Source: Lachnospiraceae bacterium
GTDB lineage: Bacteria > Bacillota > Clostridia > Lachnospirales > Lachnospiraceae
Direction: 5' to 3'
NCBI GenBank assembly: GCA_016287675.1
Contig: JAEFAR010000006.1
Location: 1 to 64,000 of the forward strand
DNA length: 64,000 nt
The position numbers were made by a program, and so were the translations under genes. Shown here piece after piece: positions 35,188-43,482 of this stretch. The stretch's first letter is position 1; each line of letters starts with the position of its first letter. Below the pieces are notes generated by a model, which did not search any database, had not been told where the DNA came from, and was given only the letters and a program-made list of their open reading frames with translations.

Positions 35188-36084
35188 ATGAAACGAAGTA
35201 ACGCATTAACGACGATCATGTTTTTTGTGGTGGCTGTCCTTTTGATGGCTACAGTTGCGTTGGGAATTGTTACGGTTATCAGAAATAAGGCTAACAAAGG
35301 TCAGTTGGCTCAAAATACAGCGACACCCACACCCACCGCTTCCGTAAATGTGATCCCCACTCAGGAGATCATTGCAAAGGCTACCGCAACACCGACTGTT
35401 ATCCCTACTACAACTCCTTCTCCCACACCGGCATTCAGTCCGACTCCTAAGGCAACCGTATGCCTTGATCCCGGGCATCAGCTGACTGTGGACATGACCG
35501 GAGAGCCTGTAGGACCCGGAGCTGACGTGTCAGTGGAAAGAATGCGTTCCATGGGAACCAAGAATTCCTTCGATGGTACCATGGAATACGAATGGAACAT
35601 GCAGATGGCCGATCTTGTAAAGGATGAATTGAGAAGAAGAGGCTACACGGTAGTGCTTACAAGAGAATCCAATGATGTGAACATTTCAAACAAAGAAAGA
35701 GCAGAGATCGCAAATGATGCCGGTGCGGACATTTTTGTAGGCATACAGGCAGACAGCTACAGTGATGACACGGTTTACGGAGTCTACTCGGAGATCCCTT
35801 CGGGAACGAACATTTACGTAGGACAATATGCAAAGAGCAGTGAGGAACTTGCCAAAGCCATACAGGATGCGGTGGTGGCAGCTACGGGAGCCAAGTCCAG
35901 AAGCCCCCAGTACAGAGACAGTCTGGCAGTCATCAACTGGTCTAAGATGCCTGTCTGCGTAATGCAGCTGGGTTACATGTCAAATCCCGATGAAGCGAAG
36001 AATCTGGCTTCCGAGGAGTATCAGACAAAGATCGTAACGGCGATCTGCGATGGCATAGATGCGTATTTTGCGGGAAAGAACTAA
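35188..36084 (+). CDS. N-acetylmuramoyl-L-alanine amidase-like protein with altered active-site residues
   Basis: A 298-residue membrane-anchored protein: basic start, one helix (about 10-32), a Thr/Pro-rich linker (about 45-88), and an Amidase_3-like domain. The first zinc His is present (His97 in LDPGHQ) and Glu of MEYEWN fits the second ligand. The third ligand, normally His in SxHxN, is Gln187 in VGIQADS, and the catalytic Glu of the usual VELGFLSN is Gln260 in VMQLGYMSN. So the domain may bind peptidoglycan without cutting it. Ribosome site AAAGGTGA selects the ATG at 35188. The TruA-like gene begins 13 bases after its stop. Confidence 0.85.
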   Translation: MKRSNALTTIMFFVVAVLLMATVALGIVTVIRNKANKGQLAQNTATPTPTASVNVIPTQEIIAKATATPTVIPTTTPSPTPAFSPTPKATVCLDPGHQLTVDMTGEPVGPGADVSVERMRSMGTKNSFDGTMEYEWNMQMADLVKDELRRRGYTVVLTRESNDVNISNKERAEIANDAGADIFVGIQADSYSDDTVYGVYSEIPSGTNIYVGQYAKSSEELAKAIQDAVVAATGAKSRSPQYRDSLAVINWSKMPVCVMQLGYMSNPDEAKNLASEEYQTKIVTAICDGIDAYFAGKN

Positions 36085-36097
36085 ACGGGAACAAAGA

Positions 36098-36850
36098 ATG
36101 AGAAATGTTAAACTTGTTATAGAATACGACGGATCCAGATACGACGGCTGGGCCACGGCGAAGACGGGAGGACACGGGAAAAACGGCTCGGTGTCCGAGA
36201 AGATCGCGGATGTGCTTGAGGAAATGGAACAAAAGAAAGTGGAGCTCATCGGTGCGATCAGAACCGAAGCGGGAGTCCATGCCTACAAGCAGGTGGCGAG
36301 CTTTAAGACTGAATCAAAAAAACCGGTACTTGAGATCAAAAGATATCTCAACCGTTACCTTCCGAGGGATATAGCGGTTCTGGAAGTAACAGATGAAAAC
36401 GACCGCTTTCATCCCGCATTTAATGCAAAAGGATTCACATTTGAATACAGGATCACGGTGGGAGAGGTCCCTTCCGTGTTTGAAAGAAAATACAATTATT
36501 ACTGCTTTAAAGAGCCGGACGTAGACAAGATGAAGAAAGCAGCGGCTTTTTTGGTAGGGAAGCATGATTTTGCAGGCTTTTCGGACAACAAGAGAATGAA
36601 AAAGTCCACAGTCAGGGAGATCACTTCCTTTGACATTTACAAAAGCGGTAACGAGATCTCATTTACAGTGAGCGGTGACGATTTCTGGCCCAATATGGTC
36701 AGGATCATGGTCGCCCTGCTGATCGAAATAGGAACAGGGGAGAGAGAAGCCACCGTGATCTCAAAGATCTTCGAGACAGGAGATCGCTCACTGGCGCCCG
36801 AGGCAATTGATTCAAAAGGACTTTTCCTTACGGATGTGTGTTATGAATGA
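36098..36850 (+). CDS. TruA-like tRNA pseudouridine synthase paralogue with Glu at the catalytic Asp position
   Basis: A 250-residue protein of TruA length and fold: N-terminal LVIEYDGSRYDGW, the catalytic block IRTEAGVHAYKQVASF, FHPAFNAKGFTFEYRI, and DDFWPNMVRIMVALLIEIGTG near the end. In TruA this block reads GRTDAGVH with a catalytic Asp; here it is Glu57 (GAA). The sequence otherwise diverges, with a Gly-rich insert near residue 20. It may modify another RNA, act weakly, or be a non-catalytic RNA-binding relative. It follows the amidase-like gene and overlaps pyrC. Confidence 0.8.
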   Translation: MRNVKLVIEYDGSRYDGWATAKTGGHGKNGSVSEKIADVLEEMEQKKVELIGAIRTEAGVHAYKQVASFKTESKKPVLEIKRYLNRYLPRDIAVLEVTDENDRFHPAFNAKGFTFEYRITVGEVPSVFERKYNYYCFKEPDVDKMKKAAAFLVGKHDFAGFSDNKRMKKSTVREITSFDIYKSGNEISFTVSGDDFWPNMVRIMVALLIEIGTGEREATVISKIFETGDRSLAPEAIDSKGLFLTDVCYE

Positions 36851-38144
36851 AAAAAGAATGATCGTTAAAAACGGACACCTCATTGACCCGGCTGCGGGAC
36901 TCGATGGGGTGTATAATCTGTTCCTTGAAGACGGGAAGGTCTTCGACATTTCGGAAAAAGAGATGCTGACCGGATTTGAAGACGCTGAAACACTGGATGC
37001 TGCGGGACTTCATGTTTTCCCCGGACTCATCGACCTGCACGTTCATTTCAGAGAACCGGGCTTTGAGTACAAAGAGACAATTGAAACAGGGGCGAAAGCC
37101 GCTGCGGCGGGAGGCTTCACGACAGTCTGCATGATGCCGAACACAAAGCCCGTTATCGACACGCCCGAAATGATCGCGGACGCGATAAAAAAGGCAGCCA
37201 AAGTCACAAAGATCAATGTCCTTCCCATAGGCGCCATAACGAAGGGACAGCTCGGGAAGGAACTCACGGATATAAGAGGGATCAAGGCAGCGGGAGCCTG
37301 CGCTGTAAGTGAGGACGGAAAATCCGTTATGGATCCCGCACTTATGAAACAGGCCATGGTGATCGCCAAAGAAGCGGACATTCCGGTGTTCGATCACTGC
37401 GAAGATGCAACGCTTGTAAAGGGCGGAGTGATGAACGAAGGAAAACGTTCTGCGGAGCTCGGGCTTCCGGGCATAGCAAACCGCGTGGAGGAGATCATAG
37501 AGGAAAGAGACATCCTGCTCGCGGAAGAGACAGGCGCAAGACTTCACCTCTGCCATTGCACCACGGCGGGATCCGCAGAGCTCCTCAAGGAAGCAAAAAA
37601 GGGATATAAAAACATCACGGGCGAAACCTGCCCTCATTACATAGCTCTGACGGAGGACGATATTCCGGGAGATCTCGGTAATTTCAAAATGAATCCTCCT
37701 TTAAGGACGGAAAATGACAGGGTTGCTCTTAAAAACGCCGTTACGGACGGCTCAATGGACGTGATCTCAACGGATCATGCGCCCCATTCGAAAGATGAGA
37801 AGGAACAGTCCTTCCTTAAAGCGCCTTTCGGAATTGTTGGGCTGGAAACTTCATTTGCTGTCTGCTACACGGAGCTTGTTAAAAACGGCAGGATGAAACT
37901 CAGTGATCTCATCGACAGGATGAGCGCAAGGCCCGCAGAGATCCTCAGGATGAAGCTTGGGACACTGCAAAAAGGTTATCCTGCGGACTTCACTGTTGCC
38001 GATCTTAATGAAGAATACGAGATAGACCCTTCAGGGTTTAAATCCAAGGGAGTCAATACGCCATTTACCGGAAAAAAGGTATTTGGCAGAATTAAATACA
38101 CATTTGCCGGAGGTTACAAGGTTTATGATCAAAAAGCTGATTGA
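36843..38144 (+). CDS. pyrC: Dihydroorotase (multifunctional-complex type)
   Basis: A 433-residue amidohydrolase closing the pyrimidine ring precursor. The metal-binding DLHVHFREPGFEYKETIETG at about residues 60-80, the MMPNTKP segment, CEDATLVKGG, HLCHCTT, and TDHAPHSKDEKE (catalytic Asp and nearby His) are intact. Its ATG lies within the end of the TruA-like gene, and a second ATG 15 bases later is possible. It overlaps pyrF by 20 bases, so both are coupled. The rest of the pyr pathway, apart from carB, is elsewhere. Confidence 0.96.
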   Translation: MNEKRMIVKNGHLIDPAAGLDGVYNLFLEDGKVFDISEKEMLTGFEDAETLDAAGLHVFPGLIDLHVHFREPGFEYKETIETGAKAAAAGGFTTVCMMPNTKPVIDTPEMIADAIKKAAKVTKINVLPIGAITKGQLGKELTDIRGIKAAGACAVSEDGKSVMDPALMKQAMVIAKEADIPVFDHCEDATLVKGGVMNEGKRSAELGLPGIANRVEEIIEERDILLAEETGARLHLCHCTTAGSAELLKEAKKGYKNITGETCPHYIALTEDDIPGDLGNFKMNPPLRTENDRVALKNAVTDGSMDVISTDHAPHSKDEKEQSFLKAPFGIVGLETSFAVCYTELVKNGRMKLSDLIDRMSARPAEILRMKLGTLQKGYPADFTVADLNEEYEIDPSGFKSKGVNTPFTGKKVFGRIKYTFAGGYKVYDQKAD

Positions 38145-39045
38145 TGAGATTATCAAGAAAGATGCACCCATAGTAGCGGGACTGGATCCCATGCTTTCTT
38201 TTATACCGGAGTATCTTAAAAAGCGCTCCTTTGAAGAGTACGGAGAGACGCTGGAGGGCGTTGCGGATGCTATCTGGCGCTTCAACATGCAGATCATCGA
38301 TGCCATCAGTGATCTGGTACCTGCAGTAAAGCCTCAGGTTGCCATGTATGAGCAGTTTGGCATTCCCGGTCTGGAAACCTACGTAAAGACCATAAAGTAT
38401 GCAAAGGAAAAGGGACTCATTGTCGTAGCGGACGTTAAAAGAGGAGACATCGGTTCCACAAGCGCCGCTTATGCTACAGCTCATCTGGGAAAGATCACGA
38501 TCGACCGTAATGAGATCGAGCCCTTCGGAAGTGATTTTGCCACCGTAAATCCCTATCTCGGAACCGATGGCATCAAGCCCTTCGTGGATGCCTGCAATGA
38601 ATTTGACAAAGGCATATTCGTTCTGGTCAAGACCTCGAATCCTTCCAGCGGAGAGTTCCAGGACAGGCTGATCGACGGCAGACCTCTTTATGAACATGTG
38701 GCTGAAAAAGTGGTTGAATGGGGCTCCGCTTCCATGAACGGAACCTACTCCAATGTTGGCGCTGTTGTGGGAGCCACCTATCCTGAAGTCGGAGAAAAGC
38801 TCAGAAAACTTATGCCCAACACCTTCATCCTTGTTCCGGGCTACGGAGCACAGGGCGGAAAGGGTAAGGACCTTAAGGTGTTCTTCAATAAAGACGGACT
38901 GGGTGCTCTTGTCAATTCCTCCAGAGGTATCATTGCGGCATATAAGCAGGAAGAGTACAAGAAGTTCGGAGAGACCGGCTTTGCGGATGCTGCAAGAGCG
39001 GCTGTGCTTGCAATGAAGAAAGACATTAAGGAAGGCACCGTTTAA
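38125..39045 (+). CDS. pyrF: Orotidine 5'-phosphate decarboxylase (type 2)
   Basis: A 306-residue enzyme making UMP. The catalytic Lys-Asp block is ADVKRGDIGSTSAAYA, typical of the longer type 2 (UMP-synthase-like) family, with GLDPMLSFIPEYLK at the N-terminus and PGYGAQGGKGKDL as the phosphate-binding end. GGAGG at 38110 places the ATG at 38125, inside pyrC. Length is normal for this type. Confidence 0.96.
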   Translation: MIKKLIDEIIKKDAPIVAGLDPMLSFIPEYLKKRSFEEYGETLEGVADAIWRFNMQIIDAISDLVPAVKPQVAMYEQFGIPGLETYVKTIKYAKEKGLIVVADVKRGDIGSTSAAYATAHLGKITIDRNEIEPFGSDFATVNPYLGTDGIKPFVDACNEFDKGIFVLVKTSNPSSGEFQDRLIDGRPLYEHVAEKVVEWGSASMNGTYSNVGAVVGATYPEVGEKLRKLMPNTFILVPGYGAQGGKGKDLKVFFNKDGLGALVNSSRGIIAAYKQEEYKKFGETGFADAARAAVLAMKKDIKEGTV

Positions 39046-39071
39046 TACAGCGTTTTCCATAGGAGAATTAC

Positions 39072-40754
39072 ATGTTTAGCGTTATATATGATCGAAGGAA
39101 CGGAAGCGCGGATTTTCCGGAAACCGCCTTTGAAAATGATGATATCATATATGTGGTTGACGGTGAGATAGAGACAAGAGAGAATGTCGCGTCTTTATAT
39201 GCAAAAATGCCCTTTGGCGAGATGATAGCAACCTTTAACGGCTGTTTTTCCATCGTTCTTTTTGACAAGAACAGGGGAGAGATGTACATCGGGCGTGACA
39301 GGCTGGGAGCAAAACAGATGTACTATGCGGAAAAAGACGGTAAGATCATGATGTCTGCCGGCTTTGGTCCTGTCTTCGAATTCGCCGGGAAGGACATAGA
39401 CAGCGTCGCCCTGCAGCATTATTTCACATTCCAGTACGTGCCTGAACCCATGACTGTGGGAAGGGGCGTTAAAGCCTTAAAGCTCGGGCATTACGCAAAG
39501 GTCTCGGATCCGGATCCTGAGCAGGTCAGGTTTAACAACTGGATGCCTGCACCGAAAGAAGGAAAGGACAGAGAAGGATTTAAGGCTGAGATCAGGGAAA
39601 AGATCACGGAAGCTGTAAAGAAAAACCTGAAGGATGCAAAAAATCCCGCCGCTTTTCTTTCAGGCGGTCTGGACTCATCCATCCTTACGGCGATAGCAGC
39701 CAAGGATTTCCCTGAAATGACTGCCTACACCATAGCCTTTGACGTTCCCGGGTTTTCGGAAGCAGAGATCGCCGCACAATCCGCAAGAATGTATGGGATA
39801 AAGCATAATGTGGTAAGACTTGATGCAGAGGATTTCCGCAATGCGGTTCCCTTTGCGATAAAAGCTCTTGGAGTTCCCGTTGCCGATCCGTCTGCAACTG
39901 CTGTCTCTTTGATAGCAAAGGCAGCGGAAGGAAAGTGCGATGTCATCCTTTCGGGAGAAGGCTCCGATGAACTCTGGGGCGGTTACCATGTGTATAATCC
40001 CCGGGGGAAAGTGCTTAAGATCATGGCTTTGCCGGGGATCGTAAAGAAGATCCTCTGGGCATTTGCAACTCTTCTTCCCGACAGCATGAGGGGAAAGGAT
40101 CTTTTGAGACGCGGCTGTCTTCCCCTTGAAAAACGTTTTGTGGGAAACACTTTTCTTTTTACCGATAGAGAAAAGAGAAAACTCCTTAAGAAATTTGATA
40201 CATCCGTTCATTTTACCGATGTTACGGCACCTTACTACAAAGAGGCTGCAGGACTTTCGGACATGGACAAGATGCAGTATGTGGATACAAATCTCTGGCT
40301 GCCAGGAGACATTGATGTGGTCTGTGGCAAAGGCTGTTCCGAGAGAGGCCTGAAATGTGTCACGCCTTTCATGGATAATGAAGTCACGGATCTTGCCAGA
40401 AGCCTGACAAGGGACGAGAAGATCCGGGGAGAACAGAACAAGATCATCCTGAGGGAAGCCTTCGGAGATCTATTAACGGACGAAGTCAGAAACGGCAGGA
40501 AGAGAGGATATCCGGTACCTGTAAGAGTATGGCTTTCGGGAACGCTCAACGAGTGGGCGGCGGGGGTGATCAGAGACAGTAATGTTTCGGACTATATCGA
40601 TAAAAAATATGCTTTGAAACTGGTTGAAAAATGTCGTAAGAATCCGGAAGATCCTTTGTACTACCGCAAGGTCTGGGCTACCGTCGTATTTTGCCTTTGG
40701 GTCAGGTACTGCAAAGAAGAGCCGGAAGATAAGAGGCAGAGGAAGGTATCATGA
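39072..40754 (+). CDS. Asparagine-synthetase-like protein lacking the Cys nucleophile
   Basis: A 560-residue AsnB-type protein. The C-terminal ATP-pyrophosphatase domain is intact: AAFLSGGLDSS (P loop), LSGEGSDELWGGYH, KCVTPFMDN. The N-terminal class II glutaminase-like domain (about 1-190) keeps NGCFSIVLFDK and RDRLGAKQMYY but starts MFSVIYD: the Cys2 that should follow Met is Phe. Thus glutamine hydrolysis should fail and the enzyme may use ammonia or make another amide-type product. Start at 39072 is set by AGGAGA. It overlaps greA by four bases. Confidence 0.88.
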   Translation: MFSVIYDRRNGSADFPETAFENDDIIYVVDGEIETRENVASLYAKMPFGEMIATFNGCFSIVLFDKNRGEMYIGRDRLGAKQMYYAEKDGKIMMSAGFGPVFEFAGKDIDSVALQHYFTFQYVPEPMTVGRGVKALKLGHYAKVSDPDPEQVRFNNWMPAPKEGKDREGFKAEIREKITEAVKKNLKDAKNPAAFLSGGLDSSILTAIAAKDFPEMTAYTIAFDVPGFSEAEIAAQSARMYGIKHNVVRLDAEDFRNAVPFAIKALGVPVADPSATAVSLIAKAAEGKCDVILSGEGSDELWGGYHVYNPRGKVLKIMALPGIVKKILWAFATLLPDSMRGKDLLRRGCLPLEKRFVGNTFLFTDREKRKLLKKFDTSVHFTDVTAPYYKEAAGLSDMDKMQYVDTNLWLPGDIDVVCGKGCSERGLKCVTPFMDNEVTDLARSLTRDEKIRGEQNKIILREAFGDLLTDEVRNGRKRGYPVPVRVWLSGTLNEWAAGVIRDSNVSDYIDKKYALKLVEKCRKNPEDPLYYRKVWATVVFCLWVRYCKEEPEDKRQRKVS

Positions 40755-41254
40755 ATAATCAGCTTACAAGATCTGACATCAAAAAGATGGAAGAGGAGAT
40801 TGAATACAGAAAGGTTGTAAAACGTTACGAGCTTCTGGATGCGGTTAAGGAAGCGAGAGCTCACGGAGACCTTTCGGAGAATTTTGAGTATCATGCCGCA
40901 AAGCGTGAGAAGAATCAGAATGAGAGCAGGATCCGTTATCTGGAAAAGATGATAAAGACTGCGGAGATCATCGATGATTCGTCAAAGGATGACGAAGTGG
41001 GGATCAATAACACCGTGGAAGTCTATGTTGAAGAGGATGATGAGATCGAGAGCTACAGGATAGTGACCACCGTAAGAGGGGATGCTCTCAACGGTCTTGT
41101 ATCCATCGAGTCACCCATAGGAAGTGCTCTCCTGGGAAAAAAGCTTGGGGACAGAGTGACCATTCACGTTAATGACAATTACTCCTATGATGTCATCATT
41201 AAGAACATCATTAAGACCAATGATGATTCCAACGACAAGATCAGGGCTTTTTAG
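40751..41254 (+). CDS. greA: Transcription elongation factor GreA family
   Basis: A 167-residue protein with an N-terminal coiled coil (about 7-75) carrying the conserved AHGDLSENFEYHAAKREK, followed by the FKBP-like C-terminal domain (SIESPIGSALLGKKLGDRV). GreA enters the RNA polymerase secondary channel and stimulates cleavage of backtracked RNA. It is slightly longer than E. coli GreA and has an Asp/Ser-rich tail. The start overlaps the AsnB-like stop (ATGA). A perfect 17-bp terminator follows. Confidence 0.93.
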   Translation: MNNQLTRSDIKKMEEEIEYRKVVKRYELLDAVKEARAHGDLSENFEYHAAKREKNQNESRIRYLEKMIKTAEIIDDSSKDDEVGINNTVEVYVEEDDEIESYRIVTTVRGDALNGLVSIESPIGSALLGKKLGDRVTIHVNDNYSYDVIIKNIIKTNDDSNDKIRAF

Positions 41255-41286
41255 AGCTTTTGAAAAGATGTGGAGATATAGTTTTT

Positions 41287-41327
41287 AAAGAAAAGAAACC
41301 GGAAACGAGATCCGGTTTCTTTTCTTT
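41287..41327 (+). terminator. Terminator after greA
   Basis: A perfect 17-bp stem (41287-41303 with 41311-41327) around AACGAGA; the descending arm is T-rich (TTTCTTTTCTTT). Confidence 0.88.
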
Positions 41328-41527
41328 AATATTTTTTCACATATATGGGGGATGAGAGGAGGCAAAATCATTGCTTTTTTTACCGAAAACGAGCATACTA
41401 TATTGGAACGCTTGTACTGTAATGATACGGGAGCGCCAAGCGACCATATGCTCTGACGATGGGATTATAGATCGAAAAGCAGCATTAATAAATGTAAAAA
41501 TGATTGATAAAAAACAGGAAAAATCAG
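41328..41527 (+). other. Gap before the second histidine kinase
   Basis: About 200 bases, AT-rich, no gene or strong hairpin. A clear promoter was not recognised. The ACAGGAAA before 41528 is the probable ribosome site. Confidence 0.4.
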
Positions 41528-43354
41528 ATGTTACAGTTTAAGAACAACAATAAAAGACCGAAAAAAAAGACGCCCCTGACCGGGAAACTCTACTTTTTGT
41601 ACTTTACCAGCATGCTTTTACCGGTACTGCTTTTGGGCGCTGTTTTGATCGTGTCCACCTATCGCAGCCGAAAAAGCCACAGCGAGGAACTCATCAGGTC
41701 CTACAATTCAAGTGTCCGTCAGACGGTTTACGATGTGACCACTTACATTTACAACGTTTCCGAAAGCATAGTTTACAATGATGCACTGGAACAGTTTCTG
41801 TCAAAGGAGTATGAGAGCAGGGTGCAGTTTGTGTCAGCGTACAACAAGCTGACTGTGCTGGATCCTTATATGGCAAAGTACAACGGCATCGGAAGCATTT
41901 TGATCTATACAAAGAACGCTTCAGCTTCGGGGTACGGTGTGATGACTTATGCAGATGATAAGATCAGTTCGACCGAGTGGTACAAAAAGGCCAATAACCA
42001 GTACAGCCCCTTCTGGACATCCTGTGAATACGACGATTCCTACGGGAACAAGGTCAGGGAGCTGGCACTGGTCAGGAAGATGCCCTTTGTTGAAAGTGAT
42101 GAGAGTGCCGTGGTCATGATCAGGGTCAGCAACAGCTACCTCAATTCCAGGCTTGTCAACAAAGGATACGTGACTTTCCTTTCGGTAAACGAAGAGGACC
42201 CTTTTTACGGAAGTGATACATATGACGGCATGCTCCTTAAGGAACTGAATCCGGATTACGAAAAGGTACATTACACGGATCACGGTACAGTGGACTTTAA
42301 CGGCTACAAGAGTCTTTATTATGTGGAATCCCTTAAGCCCACCCAGAGTTCTTATTCCCAATTGTACATCACAAGCCTTGATACAAAGGCTTTTTCGGAC
42401 ATATACAATCTCATCACCATTAACGCTGTTGTTCTTCTGATAGCCGCGATCCTGCCCCTCATGATCATAACCCGTCATACAACGCTGTTTACCAGAGAAG
42501 TGAAGACATTAAGAAGCGAGATGCACAGGGCGAGCCGCAGAGAAGAGCAGAAATCACTTTTTGACGGAGATGCATCGGAACTTTTCACAAGCGTGGAGCT
42601 CAGCGATGCTTACAGCGACCTTCTTGTGATGGTCAAAAACATCGAAGAAATGGAAGCGGCCCAGTACGAAGCGGAGATCAAAGAAAAGAAGATACAGAAC
42701 GATCAGCAGAAGATGGAATTCAAGATGCTTTCAAGCCAGATAAACCCTCATTTCCTTTACAATACCCTGGAAATGATCAGAATGAAAGCGCTGACGGTGG
42801 GTGACAGGGATGTGGCTACGGCCATAAAGCTTCTGGGACAGTCAATGAGATACGTTCTTGAAAACACGGGAACCACCGAGACCACCCTTCAAAAAGAACT
42901 GGATCATATAGAAAACTATCTTCAGATCCAGCAGCTCAGATTCGGGGACAGGGTTAATTACCAGATCAACATCATGCCTGAGATGGTTTTGAGCGAATTT
43001 GCGGTATTGCCCTTACTTCTTCAGCCCATTGTGGAAAACGCCATCGTCCACGGACTGGAGAGCAGGGAAGAAGGGGGCAAGATCTGGATCGCCATCTACA
43101 TTGCCGATGGCAATGTAAAGATCGACATCTCCGACAACGGCGGCGGAATGGATGACGAGACCATGAAGATGGTTCTTCACAGAGTAACAAATTATGAACG
43201 GGAAAGACATGCATCAGGCATAGCGCTGTACAACATCAACAGGCGGATAAAACTGAGTTACGGAGAAGCTTATGGCCTTGAGATCTCCAGCACTTTGGGC
43301 GAAGGGACGAGGGTCAGCCTGACACTGCCGGAAAAGAAAATGAACGCAGAATAG
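41528..43354 (+). CDS. Sensor histidine kinase with extracytoplasmic domain and HAMP-like linker (LytS/YesM type)
   Basis: A 608-residue membrane kinase. Helix 1 at about 18-40 (FLYFTSMLLPVLLLGAVLIVS), an extracytoplasmic cache-like domain to about 290, helix 2 at about 292-312 (INAVVLLIAAILPLMII), then a HAMP-like linker and coiled coil (QYEAEIKEKKIQNDQQKMEFKML). Phospho-acceptor in SSQINPHFLYNTLEMIRMKAL; ATPase motifs QPIVENAIVHGL, DISDNGGGM, GIALYNINRRI. This is the YesM-like form that senses sugars or stress, usually paired with an AraC-type regulator; none is adjacent. A TTG at 41504 is less likely than the ATG at 41528. Confidence 0.93.
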   Translation: MLQFKNNNKRPKKKTPLTGKLYFLYFTSMLLPVLLLGAVLIVSTYRSRKSHSEELIRSYNSSVRQTVYDVTTYIYNVSESIVYNDALEQFLSKEYESRVQFVSAYNKLTVLDPYMAKYNGIGSILIYTKNASASGYGVMTYADDKISSTEWYKKANNQYSPFWTSCEYDDSYGNKVRELALVRKMPFVESDESAVVMIRVSNSYLNSRLVNKGYVTFLSVNEEDPFYGSDTYDGMLLKELNPDYEKVHYTDHGTVDFNGYKSLYYVESLKPTQSSYSQLYITSLDTKAFSDIYNLITINAVVLLIAAILPLMIITRHTTLFTREVKTLRSEMHRASRREEQKSLFDGDASELFTSVELSDAYSDLLVMVKNIEEMEAAQYEAEIKEKKIQNDQQKMEFKMLSSQINPHFLYNTLEMIRMKALTVGDRDVATAIKLLGQSMRYVLENTGTTETTLQKELDHIENYLQIQQLRFGDRVNYQINIMPEMVLSEFAVLPLLLQPIVENAIVHGLESREEGGKIWIAIYIADGNVKIDISDNGGGMDDETMKMVLHRVTNYERERHASGIALYNINRRIKLSYGEAYGLEISSTLGEGTRVSLTLPEKKMNAE

Positions 43355-43482
43355 TCCGAAATTTGTTTATTCTTTATAATTATTTAATTTCAGAATCCTT
43401 GTAAAAGGTCCTCAAAGTGATAGAATTTACTCTAATAATATGGTGAAAACGATACATTTTCACAGGATTGCAGGAGGCTATT

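Noticed and set aside
43381-43482. Sigma-28 (flagellar) promoter before the first chemoreceptor
   Set aside because: TAAA and GATA elements are present but the spacing does not fit the TAAA-N15-GCCGATAA pattern.
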